Source of the DNA: a virus
IMG/VR virus record: IMGVR_UViG_3300042111_000083
Coordinates: 1 to 36,562 of that record
Strand: one strand, 5' to 3'
Length of the DNA: 36,562 nucleotides
Shown here: in pieces, positions 14,154 to 21,784 of the stretch
How the letters are laid out: each line of letters starts with the position of its first letter
Numbering within the stretch: the first letter of the stretch is position 1
The notes under the pieces: generated by a model
What the model saw: only the letters and a program-made list of their open reading frames with translations
Database searches by the model: none
What the model was told of the DNA's origin: nothing
Program-made: the position numbers and the translations under genes

Positions 14154-14714
14154 ATGAATAATGTTATGAAATATGTGATTACAGGGCATAGATCTGGTAT
14201 AGGTAAATCTATATTTGATTATTATGCGAAACAACCTAATATATATTGTACTGGTTATGATATATCTCACCATTTAGATTTAAACGATTCAAAAGTACAC
14301 TCAGATTTTATAGATAGTTGTAAAGATGCTTCAGTCATAGTACTGAATGCACACACAGGACAACAACATATTTCTTTGAATACTCTTTTTAATTTTTACA
14401 AATCAGAATCAAAACATGTAATTGTAATAGGATCACTTGTAAGTAAAGTGTGGAAAACTATTGAAGAAGTTCCTGAAACATTTAAAACTTATTGGTCACA
14501 GAAAAAATTACTCGAAGATTCTATTACAAGCTTGTATGATGTAAAGATTCCTCTCAAAATTAGTATTCTTCGTCTTGATTGGGTAGATACTCAACTTTCT
14601 AAAGAATATTCTGGTAAAAAATTAACAATCGAATCAGTTTTAAAAGCAGTAAGATACATCATAGAAAATAAAGATAGTTATATAACAAGTATGGATTTAC
14701 AATGTACGAATTAA
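14154..14714 (+). CDS. Short-chain dehydrogenase/reductase-like protein (186 aa)
   Basis: A Rossmann NAD(P)-binding start, GHRSGIGKSI (Gly11, Gly15, Gly17), with LNAHTG replacing the usual NAG-type motif. A serine sits in VIGSLVS (Ser94), and Tyr113-x-x-x-Lys117 (YWSQK) is the catalytic pair. It is shorter than the usual 250 residues, ending soon after the substrate loop. It could be a minimal SDR or a related reductase/epimerase. The aminotransferase starts 13 bases inside its 3' end, so the two probably act on the same metabolite (inference). ATG 14166 is an alternative start. Confidence 0.68.
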   Translation: MNNVMKYVITGHRSGIGKSIFDYYAKQPNIYCTGYDISHHLDLNDSKVHSDFIDSCKDASVIVLNAHTGQQHISLNTLFNFYKSESKHVIVIGSLVSKVWKTIEEVPETFKTYWSQKKLLEDSITSLYDVKIPLKISILRLDWVDTQLSKEYSGKKLTIESVLKAVRYIIENKDSYITSMDLQCTN

Positions 14715-15925
14715 GAAATAGTGCTGATGGTGAAATTCCTAAAATAGTCACAAATACTCATCGTTATTGGGTTGAAATGAATGATGGTAAAAAATACTTA
14801 GATATTCAATCTGGGAATAGTGCTTTCACACTTGGTTATGCTCATAGTGAAGTAATAAAGGCAATGGCTGATAAAATTACTTCAGTTGGTTTTATAAGAG
14901 GAAACACTGGTGAGAGTGATACAGATACTCAGGAGATGGTTAATTTTGTTTTATCTGAATCAAGAATGTCAGTTATGTCTTGGGCTATTTCTGGAACTTC
15001 AGCAGTAGAGTGTGCTATCATGATGAATGATAGTTATTGGAAACAAGTAAATCCAAAAAAACATTTAATTGTATCTTGTTCTCCAGGATATCACGGCACA
15101 AGTTATCTTACAAGAGCAATGGCTAGTCCATATACAGCTGATTTTCCATCAGATAGATTAAGATGTATTCGAGCACCTAAGTGGAACACAATAGAAGAAC
15201 GTGAAACAGAAGAAGAAAGAGCATTAGCAGAATTAGAAAAAAGATTTACTAAATTTGATGACTCGTCAAACGTTGGTGCTTTTATAATGGAAACTTGTCC
15301 TTGGATGGATGGAATACTTCCTTATAGTAAAAGATGGTGGGAGGGTGTTAGACATCTTTGTACACAATATAAAATAAATTTTATTACAGATGATGTAGCA
15401 GTTTGTTGGGGTAAATCATTATCATATTTTGGATATTCAACAGCAGGATATAATATTCAACCAGATATTATTGCTTGTGGTAAATCATTATCAGCAGGAT
15501 ATGCACCAATCGGATTCGCAGCAGGTAATGCTCGTATTGGTGAAATTCTTTCAACGCAAGAGTGGGGGTGGGGACACACTTGGCAACCTTATATGGCTGG
15601 TATTGGTGCAATGAAAAAAGTAAAAGAAATTATACAAAATAATGGTTTGTTTCATACAGCAAAAAGAACAGTTATACGTTTAGATGAAATTGCTAAAGAT
15701 TTACTCAATCAAGGGTATTTGAAAAGTTATAGACAACAAGGATTGTTTTTAGAATTAGATTGTAAAAACCCAACTGTTGGAGTAATGGGTAAGCTTGTTC
15801 GTTCAGGAATGCTCTCAACTACTCAACAAAACAATTCAATAAGAATTATAGCGAATTTAATCGCAGATGATGAATATTTTAACGAATTAAAGACTAGATT
15901 AAATGATTTTTTTAGTAAAAACTAA
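14702..15925 (+). CDS. Class III PLP-dependent aminotransferase (407 aa)
   Basis: Fold-type I features appear in order: SGTSAVECA (98-106, the SGxEAxExA phosphate loop); PGYHGTS with His131 stacking on PLP; FITDDV with Asp230 contacting the pyridine nitrogen; and CGKSLSAGYAPIG with the Schiff-base Lys261. The closest well-known relatives are glutamate-1-semialdehyde aminomutase and omega-aminotransferases. The start (MYELRNSADGEIPKIV) is like that of a second copy beginning at 36232. Such enzymes transfer an amino group to or from a small molecule or sugar-like carbonyl. Coupling with the SDR suggests a two-step conversion. The substrate is not determinable. Confidence 0.85.
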   Translation: MYELRNSADGEIPKIVTNTHRYWVEMNDGKKYLDIQSGNSAFTLGYAHSEVIKAMADKITSVGFIRGNTGESDTDTQEMVNFVLSESRMSVMSWAISGTSAVECAIMMNDSYWKQVNPKKHLIVSCSPGYHGTSYLTRAMASPYTADFPSDRLRCIRAPKWNTIEERETEEERALAELEKRFTKFDDSSNVGAFIMETCPWMDGILPYSKRWWEGVRHLCTQYKINFITDDVAVCWGKSLSYFGYSTAGYNIQPDIIACGKSLSAGYAPIGFAAGNARIGEILSTQEWGWGHTWQPYMAGIGAMKKVKEIIQNNGLFHTAKRTVIRLDEIAKDLLNQGYLKSYRQQGLFLELDCKNPTVGVMGKLVRSGMLSTTQQNNSIRIIANLIADDEYFNELKTRLNDFFSKN

Positions 15926-15928
15926 CTA

Positions 15929-15957
15929 TTTACATACAAGTATTTTTATAGTATAAT
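15929..15957 (+). promoter_or_regulatory. Consensus-like sigma-70 promoter
   Basis: TTTACA (15929-15934), a 17-base spacer and TATAAT (15952-15957). The bases after the -35 box (TACAAGT) and around the -10 box (ATAGTATAATATA) match the promoter at 3652. The next ATG, 15964, lies only 6 bases after the -10 box, about where transcription should start. Confidence 0.8.
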
Positions 15958-15963
15958 ATATCT

Positions 15964-16437
15964 ATGATTATAGTATCAAATCATATTAATATGTCACACA
16001 CTGACCCATTTAAAATTGATATGATTGAAAACGATTTAAAAGCTAATATAATATTTAAGAACATTGTTCCTTTATTTGGAAGCATATTTGATATTGAAAA
16101 AAAAGGTGCCAAATATTCGCTTGTGAATAAAAACTGGAACAATCGTATCCATGGTAAAGTTATTAGTTATGAACGATCCTCTCCTAATTCTATCTTTTTT
16201 GAAATTCAAACAAAATACGTTCCACCAATTTCTTTTTTTGATTATCTAGTTGAAACTAAAAGATATTCAATCGAAGCAACTTATGGTACTGAAAAAACAA
16301 ACTATGAAGATTTTAATGAGTTTGGATTTGTTGGTGTTTATGAAAATGGAGATGATGAGTGTTGGGAAACTACACCACATAATTTGGAAGATAAATTGAT
16401 TCCACCACATTTATTAATTTTGTATAATATAGTATGA
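15964..16437 (+). CDS. Hypothetical protein (157 aa), possibly leaderless
   Basis: Weak likeness to the ferredoxin-like YubB/Api92 (DUF1281-type) phage proteins: NKNWNNRIHGKVISYE, then IFFEIQTKYVPPISFFDYLV, then FNEFGFVGVYENGDDE. In that family a similar W-G-[TV]-K and T-x-x-x-P-P-x-x-x-x-x-x-L pattern occurs, but here it is degenerate. The function is unknown. The ATG at 15964 is almost at the predicted transcription start; if a leader is needed, the in-frame ATG at 15991 is an alternative, though it lacks a clear ribosome binding site. The stop overlaps the next ATG (ATGA). Confidence 0.6.
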   Translation: MIIVSNHINMSHTDPFKIDMIENDLKANIIFKNIVPLFGSIFDIEKKGAKYSLVNKNWNNRIHGKVISYERSSPNSIFFEIQTKYVPPISFFDYLVETKRYSIEATYGTEKTNYEDFNEFGFVGVYENGDDECWETTPHNLEDKLIPPHLLILYNIV

Positions 16438-17282
16438 GAAAATCTGTAATAGTTAAATCTGCAATTGGTCGTATATATCATGTTGAAGAAAATGATACTT
16501 TTTATGGCACAAGATTAAAAAGTAATGGATATCAAATAAACAATTTAAGATATTTTAGAACATTAACACCAAACGCAAGAACAATTATTGATGTTGGTGG
16601 TCATTTAGGAACTAACACAATTGAATATGCTACATGGGCTAAAAACATAAAAACTTTTGAACCTACATCATATTTAAGAACATGGTTGTTAGAAAATATT
16701 AAGATTAATAAAGATAATAAAACAAATGGTAAAGGGTGGTTTAAACTATCTAAAAATTCTTATGCTCCTATTATAATGACTGGTGATATAGAAGTATTTC
16801 CTTATGCGTTAAGTGATAAACAAGGAGAAGAAATATTGAATACAGTCACATGTGCTTCTGGTCACAATCATATAGAATTAAATTTTAATGGAAAAAAATT
16901 AACTAAAAAAGGTTGGATTAAAAAACCTGAAAGTAGATCTACGAGAACTATTCAAGAAAAAATACAAACAAAAACATTAGACAGTTTTAATTTTAAAGAT
17001 GTAGATGGAATTAAAATAGATGTAGAGGGATTAGAATTTCAAGTTATTAAAGGTGCTGTTAATACAATTGAAAAATATCGTCCAATTATTCAAACCGAAA
17101 TACAAACAGCAATGTGTAGACGTGCTGGATATGAAGCTAATGAATTATGTTCATATTTAACAGATATGAATTATGTACAAACACTTTCTGATGGAACAAT
17201 TATAAACCCATCAAATGTTTTTAGTGAAGTAAAAGCCAAAATAGATAGATTTTGGATACCAAAAGAAAAATTGAAAAAATGA
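16434..17282 (+). CDS. FkbM-family methyltransferase (282 aa)
   Basis: An AdoMet-binding Rossmann motif is present, TIIDVGGHLGTNTIEYA (50-66), with an acidic residue ending strand 2 (TFEPTSY). KIDVEGLEFQVIKGA (194-208) is the hallmark FkbM motif after strand 4, followed by RPIIQTEI. FkbM proteins O-methylate sugars, polyketides or other small molecules. Substrate here is unknown. The gene is coupled at both ends by ATGA overlaps, upstream with the 157-aa protein and downstream with RNase H. Confidence 0.85.
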   Translation: MRKSVIVKSAIGRIYHVEENDTFYGTRLKSNGYQINNLRYFRTLTPNARTIIDVGGHLGTNTIEYATWAKNIKTFEPTSYLRTWLLENIKINKDNKTNGKGWFKLSKNSYAPIIMTGDIEVFPYALSDKQGEEILNTVTCASGHNHIELNFNGKKLTKKGWIKKPESRSTRTIQEKIQTKTLDSFNFKDVDGIKIDVEGLEFQVIKGAVNTIEKYRPIIQTEIQTAMCRRAGYEANELCSYLTDMNYVQTLSDGTIINPSNVFSEVKAKIDRFWIPKEKLKK

Positions 17283-18145
17283 TATTAATTGATTATTCAC
17301 AAGTAGCAATTGCAAATATACTTTCTTTTAAACAAGATGTTCAAAAAGGAAGACCAACGGAAGAAGTATCTAATATTATTCGTCACGCAATACTCTCTAC
17401 TATTAAATATTATAAGAAAAAATTTTCAGCAGACTATGGTGATTTAATTATATGTGCTGATGGTAAAGACGTTTGGAGAAAAGTAGAATTTCCTCTATAT
17501 AAAGCACATCGTAAAAAAGATAGAGAAGCAGATCCAGTTGATTGGAAACTTATTTTTGAAACTATGTCTGATGTAAGGCAAGATTTGGTTAAATATTTTC
17601 CTTATAAAGTATTACATATTAATCATGCTGAAGCAGACGATGTAATTGCTACATTAGTGAAAGAAAAACCTTTAGAAAAACATATGATTGTTTCTTCAGA
17701 CAAAGACTTTAAACAATTACAAAAACATGGAAACGTTGAACAATATTCACCATTACTTAAAAAACAAGTTAATAAAGCATCAGTAAGAGAAGCTGAACAA
17801 TATATAATAGAACATATAGTAAGAGGCGACTCAGGAGATGGTGTTCCAAATATACTTTCGCCTGATGATATCTTTAATAAAGATGAAAGACAAAAACCAA
17901 TTACAAAAAAGATATTAAATAATTTCTTAGAAAGAGGTTTTGATGCTTGTGAAACTGATGAGCAAAAGAAAAACTACTTAAGAAACCAAAAATTAGTATG
18001 TCTTGACTCTATACCTAAAAATATAGCAGATGATATACTAAATGCTTATAATAACCTAAAACCAACAGGAGATAAGATGACAATATACAACTATTTAATT
18101 GAAAAACGTTGTAGTCTATTGCTCCAAGAAATAGAGGAGTTTTAA
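17279..18145 (+). CDS. rnh: RNase H / 5'-3' exonuclease, T4 rnh-like (288 aa)
   Basis: Removes RNA primers from Okazaki fragments. Acidic catalytic residues of the FEN/PIN-like fold can be seen: IDYSQ near the N-terminus, CADGKDVWRK, HAEADDVIATL, SSDKDFKQLQ and IVRGDSGDGVPNI (helix-hairpin-helix region), followed by DDIFNKDERQKPITKK as in T4-like phages. The start is ATG 17279, with an ATGA overlap; the longer in-frame TTG reading at 17252 is not needed. The length is close to T4 RNase H (305 aa). Confidence 0.88.
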   Translation: MILIDYSQVAIANILSFKQDVQKGRPTEEVSNIIRHAILSTIKYYKKKFSADYGDLIICADGKDVWRKVEFPLYKAHRKKDREADPVDWKLIFETMSDVRQDLVKYFPYKVLHINHAEADDVIATLVKEKPLEKHMIVSSDKDFKQLQKHGNVEQYSPLLKKQVNKASVREAEQYIIEHIVRGDSGDGVPNILSPDDIFNKDERQKPITKKILNNFLERGFDACETDEQKKNYLRNQKLVCLDSIPKNIADDILNAYNNLKPTGDKMTIYNYLIEKRCSLLLQEIEEF

Positions 18146-18147
18146 AC

Positions 18148-18540
18148 ATGGGAAGACGTGTTTATGAAATACTAGAAGAAATAAATAATGATATAACTGC
18201 CATTGTTAAATATAAAAATAATGCTCAGTTAAAATTAGTTTTACAAAACAACTTTGACAGTAATTTAAAGTGGGATTTACCAGAAACAAATCCACCATTT
18301 AAAGTTGCGATTGAACCACAAGATATGGCTCCATCAAACCTTACTTTAGAAGTAAGAAAGTTTTATATTTTTAGAAGAAAAGATTTAAAACCTGCTCAAA
18401 GAGAATTATTGTTTATTCAAATGTTAGAAAGATTAGATTCAAAAGAACAAAAAATACTTCTTTCACTAAAAAATCAAAATCTAACATCTTTATATCCAAA
18501 CATTACGAAAGAATCTGTTTCAACATACATCAATGCTTAA
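18148..18540 (+). CDS. DUF6433-like phage protein (130 aa)
   Basis: The series FDSNLKWDLPETNPPFK, then RKFYIFRRKDLKPAQRELLF, then QMLERLDSKEQKILLSLKNQ matches what I remember of a family (DUF6433) conserved in T4-like marine phages. The function is unknown. It lies directly after RNase H (2-base gap; AGAGGAG upstream) and before a small gene it overlaps by 8 bases, which suggests a link with DNA metabolism. Confidence 0.7.
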   Translation: MGRRVYEILEEINNDITAIVKYKNNAQLKLVLQNNFDSNLKWDLPETNPPFKVAIEPQDMAPSNLTLEVRKFYIFRRKDLKPAQRELLFIQMLERLDSKEQKILLSLKNQNLTSLYPNITKESVSTYINA

Positions 18541-18775
18541 AATAGGCAACATTATAGAAAAAATATCTAATCGTTCATTTCCAGCTGAAATAAGAGTTTG
18601 GGAAGATGAAAAATTAGTCACAGTGCATCGTTCAACTGAAACTGCACAATTAATTACAACAGAATTTACTTCTTTTGACAATGGTGCTTGGGAAAATGAA
18701 ACTTTTAAAATATTTTATCCCAAAGTAGATAGAACTAAAAAAATAGAAACATTAGTCAGAGTTAAAAAGAAGTAG
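18533..18775 (+). CDS. Small hypothetical protein (80 aa)
   Basis: Not recognised. A beta-rich sequence (AEIRVWEDEKLVTVHRSTET, TTEFTSFDNGAWENETFKIF) with a basic tail. It overlaps the DUF6433-like gene by 8 bases. No membrane or metal motif is visible. Confidence 0.55.
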   Translation: MLKIGNIIEKISNRSFPAEIRVWEDEKLVTVHRSTETAQLITTEFTSFDNGAWENETFKIFYPKVDRTKKIETLVRVKKK

Positions 18776-18785
18776 AAATTATATT

Positions 18786-19262
18786 ATGTCAAGTGAAAAG
18801 AATATCGTAGGAATACGTCATAAATTCGCTACAATGCGAAATCAAACAATCCACATAGATATCAATGGTTTTCAATTAAAAACAACAGTTGATAAAGTCG
18901 ATGAACTTTTTGAGTATAATGTAATACGTTATTGTGTTAATTCTGTATTATATCAACTTGATAGAGCAAGACAAGATGCAATTGATTATAATATGGTACA
19001 GCAAATGGGTTTTCCTTGTAAATTTAATAACACAGCAAATATTCCAGCAGATTTATCTGGTCATAGTGAATCGCAAAAAGTCTCTATTATTATATTAGTT
19101 GATGATATTGATTCTAAAATGCCAGATTATTGTCAAAAAGGAATGACTGGAACATCATGGACTATACATTCAAATCCAGAAGCACCAGAATTTTTAGATT
19201 ATATTAATTATTTGACTGGAACTATCGATAAACCAGAAGCTGATGTGATAACATTACACTAA
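18786..19262 (+). CDS. Hypothetical protein (158 aa)
   Basis: Not recognised. It looks like a soluble alpha/beta protein with a helical middle (FEYNVIRYCVNSVLYQLDRA) and a long hydrophobic strand (VSIIILVDDIDSKMP). Four cysteines or histidine-adjacent residues are scattered without a metal-binding spacing. It is the last gene before a 100-base gap with a promoter, so it probably ends this transcription unit. Confidence 0.55.
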   Translation: MSSEKNIVGIRHKFATMRNQTIHIDINGFQLKTTVDKVDELFEYNVIRYCVNSVLYQLDRARQDAIDYNMVQQMGFPCKFNNTANIPADLSGHSESQKVSIIILVDDIDSKMPDYCQKGMTGTSWTIHSNPEAPEFLDYINYLTGTIDKPEADVITLH

Positions 19263-19300
19263 GTCATTGAAATATAATGCTTTTTTATTTTTTACAAGTA

Positions 19301-19329
19301 TTTACTTATTCAATGAAATATGGTACAAT
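19301..19329 (+). promoter_or_regulatory. Sigma-70-like promoter for the small-gene operon
   Basis: TTTACT (19301-19306), a 17-base spacer and TACAAT (19324-19329) preceded by TATGG. Unlike the three perfect promoters, a normal leader follows, with AAGGAG before ATG 19364. TCATTGAAATATAATG (19264-19279) and TCAATGAAATATGG (about 19310-19323) form an imperfect direct repeat around the -35 region, possibly an operator. Confidence 0.65.
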
Positions 19330-19363
19330 ATACTCATAAACAAATAATAAAAAGGAGTATATT

Positions 19364-19570
19364 ATGGGACAAGTGAAAAATTGGTTAATGGAAATGGAAG
19401 ATGATGTATTTGTATTATCTAGAGAAGAATTTTCCAAAAAACATGGTGAAAAACAAGCTGTGGATATATTTGATAAATTACAAAATCCAGAGTTTGATTT
19501 AAATGACGCACAACAAGCGATGGCTGAAGTTGCTTTAGATTTAGAAATAGCAGCAAAGGAGGGTAGATAA
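19364..19570 (+). CDS. Small hypothetical protein (68 aa)
   Basis: Not recognised. An acidic, helical protein (MEMEDDVFVLSREEFSKKHG, NDAQQAMAEVALDLEIAAKE). AAAAGGAG lies before the ATG, one of the better ribosome binding sites in the window, after the 19301 promoter. That suggests strong, probably early expression, as for T4 host-takeover genes (inference). Confidence 0.6.
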   Translation: MGQVKNWLMEMEDDVFVLSREEFSKKHGEKQAVDIFDKLQNPEFDLNDAQQAMAEVALDLEIAAKEGR

Positions 19571-19571
19571 T

Positions 19572-19874
19572 ATGAAAGTTAAAAATCTATTAAACTGGGC
19601 TGAATTTAATAAAAATAATTATTTACCAACAACATTTAGAGATATGTTGGTAAATACAGCACAATCTACTTATGATATGTATGTTAATAATCGTATCATT
19701 TCTTTTGTTGGGGAATTACCAAGCCCACAAGATGTAAGAGATAGTTTTGATGAATCAATATCAAATTATTTAAAAGGTGCTGCATTTGATGATGAAAATT
19801 ATGAAAGAATTTCTGATGATTTAATGTTATTGGTATATGAAAATAATGTTAAATTATTAAAGGAGAGTGTATAA
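19572..19874 (+). CDS. Small hypothetical protein (100 aa)
   Basis: Not recognised. It begins KVKNLLNWAEFNKNNYLPTT and ends in an acidic helix (ERISDDLMLLVYENNVKLLK). AAGGAGGG precedes the ATG at normal spacing. The next gene's protein ends in a similar acidic, VxENN-type tail, so the two may be distant paralogues. Confidence 0.6.
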   Translation: MKVKNLLNWAEFNKNNYLPTTFRDMLVNTAQSTYDMYVNNRIISFVGELPSPQDVRDSFDESISNYLKGAAFDDENYERISDDLMLLVYENNVKLLKESV

Positions 19875-19875
19875 T

Positions 19876-20196
19876 ATGTTTCCTTATAAAGAACCAATCC
19901 CTTATGCAACATTTGGTATCGCTGACTACAAATACTCGCCAAATAGAATTACACTTTTAAAAGTTGTAAATCAAGTATGGCAAGATTATTTAAATGGAAC
20001 TATTTCTGATGCAGTAAGTACAGAAGAGGGTATATATGAAACTATGGCAAGTCCATATACTGTAAGTGCTGAATTTACAAATAGAATTAAAGCATTTGAA
20101 AATTCTGATGACATTTTTAATGATATAAATTATTTAGAAATTAAAGAAGATTTAGAAATATTTGTAGATGAAAATAACATAAGTCATAGTCACTAA
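19876..20196 (+). CDS. Small hypothetical protein (106 aa)
   Basis: Not recognised. ATG 19876 is chosen because AGGAGAG (19861-19867) lies eight bases upstream; an in-frame GTG at 19867 is too close. The product has a Tyr/Pro-rich start (EPIPYATFGIADYKYSPN) and an acidic end (LEIKEDLEIFVDENN). Confidence 0.6.
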   Translation: MFPYKEPIPYATFGIADYKYSPNRITLLKVVNQVWQDYLNGTISDAVSTEEGIYETMASPYTVSAEFTNRIKAFENSDDIFNDINYLEIKEDLEIFVDENNISHSH

Positions 20197-20197
20197 A

Positions 20198-20404
20198 ATG
20201 AAAGAAATCACTATTATTAAAAATAGAAAATCTAAAACTTTTATTTTTAATCAAAATACTTTCTTAAAATTTTTAGATGAAAAAAAATATTTTAAATCCG
20301 AAGAATTAGCAAAACAAGTAGTAAAGGAAGTTTGGTGTTTAAAAAAAGGTGAAAGTTTTAAAACAATGGGATATATATTTACAACAGAAAGCATATATAT
20401 ATAA
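20198..20404 (+). CDS. Small hypothetical protein (68 aa)
   Basis: Not recognised. A Lys/Phe-rich alpha/beta sequence (KEITIIKNRKSKTFIF, then helix SEELAKQVVKEVWCL, then strand). It ends immediately before the next ATG, with no space, as part of the small-gene operon. Confidence 0.5.
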   Translation: MKEITIIKNRKSKTFIFNQNTFLKFLDEKKYFKSEELAKQVVKEVWCLKKGESFKTMGYIFTTESIYI

Positions 20405-20665
20405 ATGATTAAACAAATGCAAATTCCTAATACACATTACTTTGCTGATGCTTTTGCTATGGCAGAAAATGATGCTAAAATATATTTTACCAAAGAATAT
20501 ATGTTTTTAAAGCTTAAATTTAAAGCAGAAATAAAATATAATAAACAAAAAAATATTACTTTTATTGAAATAGATCAAATTAATGGCGACTTTACAGATA
20601 TTGTTATGTTAAAAGGTAATCCAAAAGTTAATCTTATTAAAGATTGGTTAATAAACAAATGGTAA
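20405..20665 (+). CDS. Small hypothetical protein (86 aa)
   Basis: Not recognised. The order appears to be helix (ADAFAMAENDAKIYFTKEYM), strands and helix (VNLIKDWLINKW). It abuts the previous gene and overlaps the following one by 7 bases. Confidence 0.5.
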   Translation: MIKQMQIPNTHYFADAFAMAENDAKIYFTKEYMFLKLKFKAEIKYNKQKNITFIEIDQINGDFTDIVMLKGNPKVNLIKDWLINKW

Positions 20666-20874
20666 ATAATAATATAATTTTAATAGAAGATTATAAAAAG
20701 AAAATAGATTATCAAGAGAAACTTATTGCAGAACAATCTTTTAAAATAAATGATTTAAAAGATGTAATTGATCGTATGAACGAAGACATACAAAATTTAA
20801 CTGCGATTATCAAAAAAATGAATTATAATGACCCTGTTGATGCTATGCCATTTAAAGATGATGAAAGAGATTAA
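20659..20874 (+). CDS. Small coiled-coil protein (71 aa)
   Basis: From ATG 20659 (overlap with the previous stop) the product is a heptad-rich helix (EDYKKKIDYQEKLIAEQSFK, INDLKDVIDRMNEDIQNLTA) followed by an acidic tail. It is probably an oligomer. A longer reading from TTG 20644 is less likely. Confidence 0.5.
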   Translation: MVNNNIILIEDYKKKIDYQEKLIAEQSFKINDLKDVIDRMNEDIQNLTAIIKKMNYNDPVDAMPFKDDERD

Positions 20875-20878
20875 CGAG

Positions 20879-21103
20879 ATGAAACCCCCAATAAAACAAA
20901 ACGAATTATATTTTCTTTATACTAATGTTCGTGATCGTTTGTATGCTATAATTAAAGAACGTAATCCAGATCCTGTCTCTAAACAAATTCGTTCTGAAAT
21001 GGCAGAAGAATTGTTAGAATATTTAAATAAAAGTGAACAAGGATTAAATGCTCAAATAGATTATAAGCAACAATGGATAGCAGGAGAAGTTCAAAATGAC
21101 TAA
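20879..21103 (+). CDS. Small hypothetical protein (74 aa)
   Basis: Begins MKPPIKQNELYFLYTNVRDR and has a helical middle (RSEMAEELLEYLNKSEQGLN). Not recognised. ATG 20879 lies four bases after the previous stop; ATG 20861 is an alternative that overlaps the previous gene. Confidence 0.5.
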   Translation: MKPPIKQNELYFLYTNVRDRLYAIIKERNPDPVSKQIRSEMAEELLEYLNKSEQGLNAQIDYKQQWIAGEVQND

Positions 21104-21242
21104 AAATAAAAAAACAAATAAAAAATGGAAGTTAGATGGCTTTTATTTTGATGGAAAAGATCATTTTGATTTATATAGAGATCAAAATGGCAATGTAAAA
21201 CACGTTAAACAAAAAAAGAAATTAAAAGTTTGCAAAAAGTAA
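21096..21242 (+). CDS. Small lysine-rich protein (48 aa)
   Basis: ATG 21096 overlaps the previous gene by 8 bases after GGAGAAG; the frame ends at 21242. The product is basic at both ends with an aromatic middle (KWKLDGFYFDGKDHFDLYRD), suggesting a small nucleic-acid-binding or adaptor protein. Not recognised. Confidence 0.5.
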   Translation: MTKNKKTNKKWKLDGFYFDGKDHFDLYRDQNGNVKHVKQKKKLKVCKK

Positions 21243-21784
21243 TACAAAAAGAAAAAATCAAATGGTACGATCGTTCATCTCATTTTAGGCATTTGAACCC
21301 AAATGAGTTAGAAGAATGTTTGATTAAATTAAAAAAATCTAGTTTAAAACAAACTGTTAAAGACGATATGCATATGTGTCTTGCAAATCTAAGAGATTTA
21401 GGTTCAGTTGGAAGTTTTAATCACGAGTTGAAAGAAAATTTCTTTGTTTATTGTGAACAAATCGGTATAGATGTTGAGAAATACAAAAGATCAGAAGAGA
21501 AACGAGTAATGACTTCTTCTTTTGCTAGTACAATATGGGATAAAATTGTTAAATTAATCAATGCTAATGAAGAAGACTCCTCTAAGAGAGTTAAAGGCAT
21601 AAAGAAATTAGTTCTTTTTCGTTTATTACAAAAAGAATTACCAGATGTTGAGAAAAAACATATTCATAAGACTGTAAAGAATAATATTAAATTGGGTGCT
21701 TTAGAATATCATCAACAATCAAAATCAAGTAAGTTAATTCGTAAAGGACAATATTGGAACACTTATGTTAAAGTCAATAAGTAA
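21230..21784 (+). CDS. Hypothetical protein with likely TTG start (184 aa)
   Basis: Not recognised. A helical, Lys-rich protein; the C-terminal half (IWDKIVKLINANEEDSSKRV, KHIHKTVKNNIKLGALEYHQ) looks like a winged-helix DNA-binding region ending in GQYWNTYVKV. No ATG occurs in the first 45 residues, so TTG 21230, inside the previous gene, is the likely start. The desaturase begins 20 bases inside its 3' end. Confidence 0.55.
   Translation: MQKVIQKEKIKWYDRSSHFRHLNPNELEECLIKLKKSSLKQTVKDDMHMCLANLRDLGSVGSFNHELKENFFVYCEQIGIDVEKYKRSEEKRVMTSSFASTIWDKIVKLINANEEDSSKRVKGIKKLVLFRLLQKELPDVEKKHIHKTVKNNIKLGALEYHQQSKSSKLIRKGQYWNTYVKVNK

Noticed and set aside
16423-16428. TATAAT followed by ATAGT just before ATG 16434, resembling the other promoters
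   Set aside because: The bases 17 upstream (TTCCAC) do not match a -35 box, and the site is within a coding frame with ATGA-coupled translation.
19572-20196. Possible recent duplication of the two small genes, based on similar acidic VxENN tails
   Set aside because: The similarity is limited to a few residues at the C-terminus; the rest does not align by eye, so I only mention it as distant.
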